Shown here piece after piece: positions 45,466 to 53,375 of a stretch of 64,000 nucleotides of DNA (positions are counted from its first letter, which is position 1; each line of letters starts with the position of its first letter). The translations under genes were made by a program, and so were the position numbers. Source of the stretch: Taxillus chinensis (lineage: Eukaryota; Streptophyta; Magnoliopsida; Santalales; Loranthaceae); the NCBI GenBank assembly GCA_023512835.1, contig CM042084.1:55544793-55608792 (forward strand), written 5' to 3'. The notes below the pieces were generated by a model. That model ran no database searches, had not been told where the DNA came from, and saw only the letters and a list, made by a program, of their open reading frames with translations.

Positions 45466-46788
45466 TGTTGGTCCCAGAGAGCCTAAAGGGGGGGGGGGTG
45501 TGAATAGGCTCTTTGAAAATTCTTTCTCTCTCTTAATGGCTTAGACACCCACTCTGGTTAAACGGATAAAATCAGTGTGGAAGATTAACCAGGTAGTGGA
45601 AATATGTTGCTTTATTATCTGAATATAATTACAACAAAGCAAAACAGCGTTTTAGCTGATTACAACACAATACTCTGTTATAGTTACACACACTTGGTAG
45701 TGAATCTCTGTGTTTTGGCTCTTTACAAGATATACGCTTATGAGTGTATAAGTACAAGTAAGCACGCGCGTCTCACTTCTTTCTTTTTTTTTAACATTGC
45801 TTCAGGCATATATATAGACATCCTAGGAATCTATCTTGGAACTGCATTTTCCAAGCAGTGTGGAGCATTGAAGTTCTTCATCGGAAAATGCTGAAGCTTT
45901 AACTGCTACGGATGTGGAGCTCGAAATATTGGAAGCATAAGTTGTAATGAATTCTTTGCTTGATTCCAATTGCATTTGAGACTGCGTCCACATCTCCGTG
46001 TGTTCCACGTGTCAGACAATTTAGGTATTCAATGAGTTTGTCTTACATCGGGACGTAGCGAGCTGCTAGCATTAATTGCGGCTTGGAGAGACGAAGCAGC
46101 GTCTTCGTGGTTCGTTGCAAGGTACCTTACTCCGCATGAACGAAGCTCAGATCCTTACTCCGTATCAGTGATTGCTTACTCCGTATGAATGAAGTCCTGG
46201 AATCCTTATTCCGTGTCAGCGCTTCCTTACTCCGCATGAGTAGTGGTTCGGAGAGCTTACTCCGCATCAGCGCTTCCTTACTCCGCATGAGTAATGGTTC
46301 GGATTCCTTATTCCGCATTTGATGTCCTTACTCCGCAACAGTTGCCCTTACTCCGCTCGAATGATAGACTCGGATTTCTTTGTCCGTGTCTTCTTTTCCT
46401 TAGTCCGGTGGAGTGACAACTTCGATTCTTTCTCTCTCACAAGTCTCTTTTACTCCATGCAAGATGTAGACTCAGGAACTTACTCCGCATTAATTGACAT
46501 AATCTTGTTGAGTGTTAGACGCGGGTTCCTAGTCGTTTTGTCAAGTGTTTAATCAGCACGAAGGGTCCTTACTCCAGATGATGACTTGGTTATATACCAA
46601 GTGAATGACGATACTCATGATGATCCGGATCAGGATTATGTATCCTCTCCTTAGCTTTGTCCTCACATGAGTAGGTCCGGATTTAGAGTTAACTCATCTG
46701 CACAGACTTAATGGTAAACATGAAACATCTCGAGTCAAATTACATAGGGTTTGTTCCGCATTATCCAAATTCTCGGTTTGATCCAACA
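45466..46788 (-). repeat. SIR-1 3' LTR
   Basis: A 1323-bp LTR. On the plus strand it opens TGTTGGTCCCAGAGAGCC with a long G run (45487-45497) and ends GGTTTGATCCAACA. Both ends are short inverted repeats (TGTTGG/CCAACA). It includes a TATA-type motif (reverse of TATATATAGAC near 45812) and the degenerate CTTACTCCGCATGA array (46128-46510). The part 45985-46165 recurs at 61455-61644 in the 5' LTR. Confidence 0.93.
46128..46510. repeat. Degenerate CTTACTCCGCATGA array in SIR-1 LTR
   Basis: At least ten copies of CTTACTCCG or CTTATTCCG with the follow-on CATGA, CATCAG or TATCAG, spaced about 20-45 bp. Read on the minus strand the core is CGGAGTAAG. The short open frame over it (46318-46127) shows the periodicity as repeated MRSKE. 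Upstream palindromic repeats in LTRs are described for Sireviruses; this unit may be the local form of that feature. Confidence 0.85.
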
Positions 46789-46802
46789 ATCTCCCCCAAT
46801 AT
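46789..46802 (-). other. SIR-1 polypurine tract
   Basis: The minus strand reads ATATTGGGGGAGAT directly before the 3' LTR start TGTTGGATC. It is the standard plus-strand primer tract for this lineage and confirms the LTR border at 46788. Confidence 0.92.
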
Positions 46803-46928
46803 GGATATGCCAAAGCCTTTGTAATCTGATCCGGTAAGGCAGTAAGAAATAACACAGAGGTAAGGATTAAAGAGAACAGTTCCACTTAGTTACAGCAGGA
46901 ATACATTAAGCCTTAGTACAGATATACA

Positions 46929-47891
46929 TTATGGTACATACGGCTTACTATATTTGAAGTTCATCCTTGCTGCATGCTCTCGTAGTGCCATTGTCTGCTT
47001 TTTGGAGAACTCGATGATATTTTTCCAGTCATCATCGAAGGAGATAACAGATTTCGAGAAGTAGCAGACAAAGGCTCCACAACTGTTTCCATCGGGTTGC
47101 TCGGGCACATTCTTCTTGTTCCGGATCGTCCCCATGAGTACTTCATCCTGACCAAGAGGCGGTAGATTCAAGTCTTCGTAGAGAGAACTCTGTCTGATTG
47201 CATCCGACAAGGTTCGAACGAGACTCCTCATCTGATTCTTTCTAATCGGGCGGTCAACGACCTGATGAGAATCCAGAAGCAAGATTTTCTTCTCTTTGAT
47301 CAGGAAAACAGTCAGCATGAAATGTGGGGAGTCGACCTGGAATGGGATGAAAACGATGGACCGAGAGGTCCATGGTCGGTTGTTCTCTGCTGTACCATTG
47401 ATGTAGGATAGAATAACGTCTACAGCAGGAAACTGGTTTTCAACCCAGCAAGGAAGAACATCAAAATCAAGGCCTTCCTCAAGTAAAGAGGGGAATAGCC
47501 TCAACTCCATCTTTACCACCAGAGCATAGTTGTCGATGTCGTCATTGAAAAATTGTCCCTCCTCAGACATTATGATCTGGATGTCTTGAGGTTCGAAGGG
47601 GGACGAGGCAGACACACATCGGCGCTCGGCAGTGGAGAAGGCATAGGCCTTGGCCGCAGCAAGAATGCTCCCATCAGCATCATCCGGATGCAAATCCGCG
47701 TATGATGGGAGGAAGGAGATGGCACCAGAAGGAACAGCAGGAGTGGGAGAGCTGGTCTGGCCAGTGCAGAAATGGCAGCGTTTAGGCACTGGAAGGCCCG
47801 GAGGAAGAGCAGGTGCAGACCGTTTGTGAGAGGCAACGCCAGTAGTGGAAAGAGGGGAAGGATCAGATGATTTCTCCCCCGGTTTGGCAGA
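46929..47891 (-). pseudogene. ORF-X C-terminal domain: Ulp1-like (C48) cysteine protease
   Basis: In the 286 codons from 47789 to 46929 the Ulp1 signature is clear: His156 in SPHFMLTVF (usual HW replaced by HF), Asp173 in ILLLDSH, Gln231 and Cys237 in VPEQPDGNSCGAFVCYF. These are the His, Asp, Gln and Cys of SUMO-specific C48 proteases, at codons 47322-47324, 47271-47273, 47097-47099 and 47079-47081. Spacing and length (about 200 residues) fit. The frame has no start of its own: Met is a GTG at 47789, and codons run on in frame up to a TGA at 47892-47894, beyond which the same frame is the next domain. So this is the C-terminus of a larger protein. The domain itself has no stop. Substrate is unknown; removal of SUMO from host proteins is the family role. 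Confidence 0.88.
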
Positions 47892-49513
47892 TCAGCGAGA
47901 GAGGGAGGGATTGGCCACGACTTTCGTTAAGTCCGCAATGGAGGTGGACAAGTCATAGAAAGACGTGGCAAGCCGCTCTAACTTCTGATCTATGGAGAGA
48001 GAGGTAGAGGAGAAGGCAGAAAGAAGCTCGACACCCATGGCCCGGACATGGTCGGAAAGGGCCTGGGTCTGAAGACGACTGTCCTCAGCAAGGTGATTGA
48101 GTTGGGTGGAGAAAGCAGCCTCAGATAAAATTGTGGCAAAAGAGGCGCGCCCAAGACCAAAGGCAGGAGCTTTCGAAGACTCGCCCACATGAAGAGGGGC
48201 AGGTGTGGGCAGGGCAGAGTTGGCGGCAGTAGGAGAGGACGGTGGTTGTACAACAGTAGCAGCAGGAGGTGCGGCAGATCCACTTTGACCAGTGAAGTCA
48301 ATGATAGGGATATCCACAGGATAAGAGGGGCCAGCCTCAGCAGGGGCAGGTGTCCGTGCGTCATGGGCATGGCCGGAAGAGGCAGCAGCAGGAGGTGCAG
48401 CCTTGAGGAGCGACGGTGTCAAAAAGCCGTGGTAGCAGTTCCAAGTAATCATTTCCTCCGGGGTCTGGGTGTGTTGAGTATAAAACACCCGGAGGGTAGG
48501 TTCTGGGATGCCAGCAGTAATGGCGAGGCTGAAGCGCAGCCAACAGTCATTCAGTATGTCGGTGGAGAGATGGTCGAGATAATCCTGGAGGGCTGGAGAC
48601 TGAGCGGGAGAGGCTTCCGCAGGAGAAGATGGAAGGTCCGGAAGAATAGTAGCAACAGCCGCTGTGACCGGAGAGATGGGTGCGGGATCATCAGCAGCAT
48701 CATCAGGAGCAGCAGCAGCAGCAACAGTAGGAAGAGAGGCAGGGACATCAACAAGAGAGGCGGATGTGATAACCTCATGGAAGGGCGGCTGAGAGGGCCC
48801 TGCAGCAGTAGACGGGTCAGCCCGAACGCTGTGCAGCGAACTACGGGAGCGTGCTGGAGCGGCAACAGACCGGATGCAGGAGTGAACGGACCAGAGAGCA
48901 GAACTAACTTCATGGCCCGAATTGGCAACTGGGTCACCAACAGAACTCGCTTGCTGTTCTGAAGCAACAGCAAGGGCACGGGAGACTGGAGCGCGGCGAA
49001 CGGTGAGGGTCCCGTCGGCAGTAAGATGACGGAAGTAGTAGGACGCCGGGAAGGGAATCACTAGTTCACCCTGGAAGTGCATGGGGTGAAGATGCCAGAA
49101 AATTTGGGACAGAATTTGTCCGAGAGACGAGTTCCGTTTCCCATTCCGCAACACCCGAAAGAGAAAGTTGCCCCAGTCAAGTGGCAGTGACTCAAAAACC
49201 GCATACATCGCCAGCAGGAGATCGTACGAAACCGAGTCGAGAGCCGTGGAGCGAGCCAGAAGACACTGGCCAAGTATGGTGGCCATACAGTGGTGAGGAC
49301 CATGGAAAGACTTCATTTTGTACTCCTTCACCTTATTAGGACACCCCATGGAAGCAGCCATGGCAGCAGCGTTCGGTCGAATGTCATCGCCGGTAGGAAG
49401 GTTGAAAACGTCCCGGATCACCTGAGGTGTGATCTTGATAGATTTCCCTCGAACCACAGAAAGGATAAACTCCTCAGTGGAGGTGGAGTGCTAATGGAAG
49501 GCCAGGACGTCCG
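47892..49513 (-). pseudogene. ORF-X central part: unknown domain and Pro/Ala-rich hinge
   Basis: This is the same reading frame as the Ulp1 part. The first 170 codons read from 49457 (EEFILSVVRGKSIKITPQVI just at and above it, then RDVFNLPTGDD, CMATILGQCLLARSTALDSV, FESLPLDWGNFLFRVLRNGK, SQIFWHLHPMHFQGELVIPF). They resemble the N-terminal domains found in plant transposon-type proteins often seen next to Ulp1 domains, but I cannot name the family with confidence. Then about 260 residues rich in Ala, Pro and Ser follow, and a coiled C-terminal region (SLSIDQKLERLATSFYDLST). Stops: TAG at 49491-49493 and TGA at 47892-47894. TEK-6 splits the frame at 49513. Confidence 0.75.
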
Positions 49514-49954
49514 TGTAAGGACCTGTACCTTGAGTTAGTCACAGTTTTGCCTTCTGAGTAGAGTTTTTCTAGTTTTTCTAGATTTGACCTAGTAAATCGA
49601 CTCCAATGAATTCACGTGCAAAAGGAAAGATGCTTAGAATGATGTCCTCTATCTACCACAGAAGTTTCAGGCCAAACGGACGTGTATGTGAGGTGCACGT
49701 GATATGGGTCCAATTCACGTGCAAGTGTGGTTGTCTTCTACATGAGGCAAGGAGGCTAGGGGTGAAGTTTGAGAGCATTTGGAGTGCATTTGGAGTTGCA
49801 CGTGAATTGGGGAATTCACGTGCAAATTGGCGTGCAGCCATATTTTTGCATGGTTCCCTTGGTTTTGACATTCTAATGATCTTTCTCCAAAGGACCATGT
49901 TGAAATTCTGAGTATTTTGGCCTATATGGGTGTGGAAAGGTGCTAACTTGTGTG

Positions 49955-50114
49955 ATCAAAACTACGTCGTTTTGATCCTGGGATTCACTTAATCAAAACT
50001 ACGTCGTTTTGATGTTGTGTTGTCTATATAAGGAGGAGAAGCCCCTCTGTTTTAGGGTTAGGGTTTGTTGCTCCACCACCGTCGCAGCGAGAGAGAGAGA
50101 GAGAGAGAGAGAGA
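49955..50114 (+). promoter_or_regulatory. TEK-6 LTR core promoter module
   Basis: Two nearly perfect 22-bp palindromes (ATCAAAACTACG and its mirror, 49955-49976 and 49992-50013) stand 16 bp apart. TATATAA follows at 50025-50031, then TTTTAGGGTTAGGGTTT (50050-50066), which is a telo-box type sequence, and a GA microsatellite from 50088. The TATA-to-GA distance of about 55 bp suggests that the transcript starts close to the telo-box and the GA run is leader. All Tekay LTRs in the window have this order. Confidence 0.7.
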
Positions 50115-50580
50115 AGGAGAGCTCCTGGTTGCTGCCGGGCGTCTTGCGTGGGTGGTCGGTGCTTCGTGGGTGGACGGCGTTCGACGTGGGATCGGGACAG
50201 TGCTGTGTTGTTGCGTTTTACTTGAGGTAGGGGTTCTGTTCTTCCTAAATCCTCCTCTGTCCTAGGGTTCTAGGGCAGATTATAGAGTTAGAGTTATACC
50301 TGTTTATATATGTATGTAATCCATATAGGTGTGATCTCCTATATGGATGTTGGCCTTCAATGGCGGTTTTTGATGTATTTTGGTGTTGGATGGTGAGTGC
50401 ATATCAAGTGTTTGATAATATGCCTGTGTGGCTGGGTTTGTGGGTTTGTGAATGTATGCATGTCAAGTGTTTGGTATTATGCCTGTAAAAGTGTGTATGC
50501 TATGTGTTTGATAATATGCCTGGGTGACCGTGTATCTTGTGTTTGTGGAACCCGGTGGTCGTGGAAGCCTGGGATTGTCT

Positions 50581-50720
50581 GTTAGCCTGTGTGGCTAAGC
50601 CTGAGAGGCCGTGGATATGTTAGCTGTGTGGCTAAGCCTGAGAGGTGTGGATATGTTAGCCTGTGTGGCTAAGCCTGAGTGGTTGTGGCTATGTTAGCTT
50701 GTGTGGCTAAGCCTCGTGAG
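50581..50720. repeat. 38-bp minisatellite in TEK-6 LTR
   Basis: About four copies of a unit based on TTAGCCTGTGTGGCTAAGCC followed by TGAGAGGCCGTGGATATG. It lies where the other Tekay LTRs hold their own arrays; the complement of TEK-1 units (CCACAGCCACACAGGCTAAC) is recognisably related. Confidence 0.85.
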
Positions 50721-51202
50721 GCCGTGTGGATAGGTGTGTGCCTTGTGAATGTGGAATACAACCTTGTTTACATTTTATTGTCACTACACTGCACCCGTAC
50801 ACACCCATGTAGATGCTAGGAGCATGGGATGGGTTGGGGAGACATGATCCCTACCGAGCCGTGGTTGCTCACCCCTCCCTCTATGTTGTGTTTTCTTTCA
50901 GAACATACAGGCGTTAGGAGGGACCCCAAGGTGGAAGACCTTATTTACCTTCCTGTTTACTATTTGTTATTGTTATGAGAATTGATGTAACCCCAGGTGG
51001 GGATGGATTGAAAAGAGGATTGTTGTAATAAAGACTATTTTGGATTGTGGATTGCTTTATTGAACCCTACCGTTTTGAATGTGTTGTGGATGTTTAAAAT
51101 GTTATGTTCAGGGTTTGCACCCTAACCCCTTTGCCCTCCGTGTGGGTACAAGGGGAGTCACGTACCGGTTTCCTCGGGTTGGAAATCCGGGGCGTGACAA
51201 TA

Positions 51203-51218
51203 TGGTATCAGAGCATGG
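51203..51218 (+). other. TEK-6 primer-binding site (initiator tRNA-Met)
   Basis: TGGTATCAGAGCATGG, a perfect Met-type site three bases after the LTR end. It serves as the reference for the mutated sites of TEK-1 and TEK-4. Confidence 0.95.
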
Positions 51219-51606
51219 TCTAGTTGGCCTAGGGTAGTGGGCGGACCTGGTTATCCTAAGTCCTTTGGAGGAGCCTGGAGGGACATGCCTGATCAACATG
51301 GTCCTCTTTGAGCCTCCAAGGTGTACTTAGGGTAGTCCAGTCTTGTGGTAGGATTTGCATGCATTGGCATTAGGGCACTAGTTGCATTTATCGTGAATGT
51401 GTCTTGAACCGTGGATAAGATCATATGATTAAGTGAAATGTGCAACTCGATTTGTTTGGCAATGTGTCCTGAATCGTGCAATGTGATTGATACGATGTAT
51501 GTGTGCAATGTCATGTGATAGTGGAATTGATCAGTGGGGTAGAGGTAGTGACGCGATAGGTTATAAAATTGTTTTGACGTTGTGCATCTTACTTCGTGTA
51601 GTAAGA

Positions 51607-52809
51607 ATGCCACCGAGGAGAGTGACACATGCGTCCGGGCAGTGGTCGATGAGTCATCGGCCCATGAGGGTCCGGGTGCGGGACCGTCCGTTGGAGGGCA
51701 TGCGTTGTTGCCGGCACGGCTACGAGAAGGCATCCGGCTGGAGGTACAAGAGCTACGGGAGGGACTCCGGCAGGACGTTCGGGAGGAGGTGCGCCGTGAG
51801 ATGGCAAGCACGACAGGTGGTGCCACCACCACCACCACCGTAGGGAGAGGCCTCGCGAGCATGAGAGTTCACCGGGTGGTGTACCAACTCGTGCAGAGGA
51901 TGACGTGGTGACACGGTTCCGAAAGGAACAACCTCCGCGATTCAAGGGGGAAGGTGAACCCGTGGTAGCCGAACGGTGGTTGAGGCAGATAGAGCATGTG
52001 TTCTCCTTTCTCCTACCCCGGGAAGAGGATAAGGTGCGACCGGCAATTCGGGCACTGGAGGGGGATGCTTTGGAGTGGTGGACGAGTGTCGCGGGGAGCC
52101 GTGCGGTGCAACTCATGCTTTGGGAGGAGTTCTTGCAACTCTTCCATGAGGAGTTCTTCCCGAATCGGTGAGATGGCGGAAGAGGGAAGAATTCGGCAGC
52201 TAAGCGAGGGATCCAGGACGGTACCCGAGTATGAGCGGGAGTTCCGGAGCTTGAGTAGGTTTGCTCCTGAGACTGTGGCAAGGGAGGACCTGAAGGCCCA
52301 CAAGTTCACCTTGGGTCTCAGGCCAGCCCTTAGGCAGAGGGTGGCAATTCTACGCTTGAGGACCTATGCCGAGGCCGTAGAGACGGCCCGTGTAGCCGAG
52401 AGGGAGCCGGATGATGGGAGGCGGACCCATCGGGGTCGCCCGTTGCAGGGTGGGTTAGAGCGTGATTCCGGGTCCAAGCGGCCCAAGACCGAGGAAAGGG
52501 ATAGTAGTTCCTTCCGCAGCCGGGGACAACCATCGGTGCCCCCCAGGGAGGTCTAGCTTTGGCGGTAGCAGACAGGAAGGTCCAGCAGGAGGACTCCCCG
52601 GTGGTTGTCATTGCTATGGGGAGCAAGGCCACTTCAAGAGGGAGTGTCCCAAGAAGAACTAGCGATGCAATAGGCGTGGACGAGAAGGTCATTTGAGCCG
52701 GGTTTGCCGGAGTAGCAACAAGGGAGTTAGAGGCATGGCATCCAGGATGAGGAGTGACGCCGGTTCCGTACACCAGCAGAGAGGCCAGCTCGTCGGTGGC
52801 AGGCTAGTC
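51607..52809 (+). pseudogene. TEK-6 gag
   Basis: Starts MPPRRVTHASGQW at 51607; after an early frameshift the stretch to 51911 gives VDESSAHEGPGAGPSVGGHA and the charged helix. The gag core follows at 51905-52171 (VTRFRKEQPPRFKGEGEPVV, ALEGDALEWWTSVAG), and 52170-52556 gives VPEYEREFRSLSRFAPETVA. One knuckle CHCYGEQGHFKREC is intact near 52607-52648; then a TAG at 52660-52662 stands where TEK-1 has Trp, and the second knuckle has lost a Cys. From 51219 to 51606 there is leader only. Confidence 0.88.
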
Positions 52810-53216
52810 AGGCAGGATTGAGTCGGACCCGACCCCAGGGGAGGCCCGGAGCGGCACAGAGACCGAGGCCGGAGGCAACCTTAGCGGGAAGTGTCCCAAG
52901 GAGTGAGCCGACCAGCGGCACGGGACAAGGAAGGGTGTTTGCGCCTGGAGGCGACGTACCAGGAGGAGGCCGAGCTACCACCCCCACCAGTGAGGGTGGA
53001 GCAGGATCGTCGGTGGTTAGAGGTACCCTTTTGATCTCCCGTACATTAGCTTCGTTCTTTTCGATACGGGTGCATCATGTTCGTTTGTTGCTTGAATGTG
53101 TTGTGGATGTTTAAAATGTTATGTTTAGGGTTTGCACCCTAACCCCTTTGCCCTCCGTGTGGGTACAAGGGGAGTCACGTACCGGTTTCCTTGGGTTGGA
53201 AATCCGGGGCGTGACA
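52810..53216 (+). pseudogene. TEK-6 protease start fused to LTR tail
   Basis: After gag the codons VVRGTLLISRTLA lead towards the protease; the active-site codons (GATACGGGTGCATCATG, DTGAS) are present near 53060. At about 53094 the sequence changes to GAATGTGTTGTGGATGTTT, which is the LTR from 51075 on, and ends with the LTR terminus GGGGCGTGACA at 53216. Only one to three bases are shared at the junction, so this looks like end joining or a template jump rather than recombination. Confidence 0.88.
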
Positions 53217-53221
53217 GTCCG

Positions 53222-53375
53222 ACACTAGAAGATCGGCCGGGGCAGAAACAAGCGCAAGAAGGTTGCTATGCTCGAGTAGCTAGCGAACCTCGTGGAGCCA
53301 TGCTGGAGGATCAGAGATTCCAGACCAATCGACAAGATGGCCAGGAACAACACCATAGAGAGCTTGGGATGCCAT
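53222..53375 (-). pseudogene. ORF-X N-terminal part
   Basis: An ATG at 53375-53373 opens a frame (MASQALYGVVPGHLVDWSGI) that continues across TEK-6 into 49513 in the same phase. An in-frame TAG lies at 53280-53282 in the context GAG-GTT-CGC-TAG-CTA-CTC, a probable Gln codon. About 51 codons lie on this side. Counting both sides without TEK-6 and one TSD gives 2739 nt, or 912 residues. I chose this ATG because it is the first in frame and upstream codons degrade, but an earlier start is not excluded. Confidence 0.7.

Larger units (their letters stand above)
49514..51199 (+). repeat. TEK-6 5' LTR
   Basis: A 1686-bp LTR, TGTAAGGACCTGTACCTTG to GGGGCGTGACA, and the only Tekay LTR here in plus orientation. 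Promoter-like order: G-box pairs (49612-49618, 49690-49725, 49796-49823), two palindromes (49955-49976, 49992-50013), TATA (50025-50031), a telomere-box-like tract (50050-50066), a GA run (50088-50114), the conserved GTGGTTGCTCACCCCTCC block near 50860, and a 38-bp array (50581-50720). Confidence 0.94.
49514..53216 (+). mobile_element. TEK-6: internally deleted Tekay element
   Basis: A 3703-bp plus-strand copy: full 5' LTR (49514-51199), PBS, gag, the first codons of protease, then a jump at about 53094 straight into the last 123 bp of the LTR (53094-53216). RT, RNase H, integrase and over 90% of the 3' LTR are missing. The flanking target duplication is perfect, GTCCG (49509-49513 and 53217-53221). 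It inserted in ORF-X of SIR-1; element plus one TSD is 3708 bp, a multiple of three, so the ORF-X frame is the same on both sides. Confidence 0.94.

Noticed and set aside
45487..45497. Run of eleven G as a possible regulatory quadruplex
   Set aside because: It is part of the common copia LTR end motif and its length may be a homopolymer error; nothing else supports a quadruplex.
47570..47836. Separate small gene (88 codons, minus) beside the Ulp1 domain
   Set aside because: It lies in another frame over ORF-X codons and has no start context or domain of its own.
48189..48962. Plus-strand open frame of 257 codons rich in Arg and Ser
   Set aside because: It mirrors the Ala/Pro-rich hinge of ORF-X on the minus strand; high GC codon use keeps both strands open. 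There is no recognisable domain.
50050..50066. Interstitial telomere
   Set aside because: Only about two units of TTTAGGG-like sequence are present, at a fixed place after TATA in each Tekay LTR, so a telo-box-like promoter motif is the better reading.
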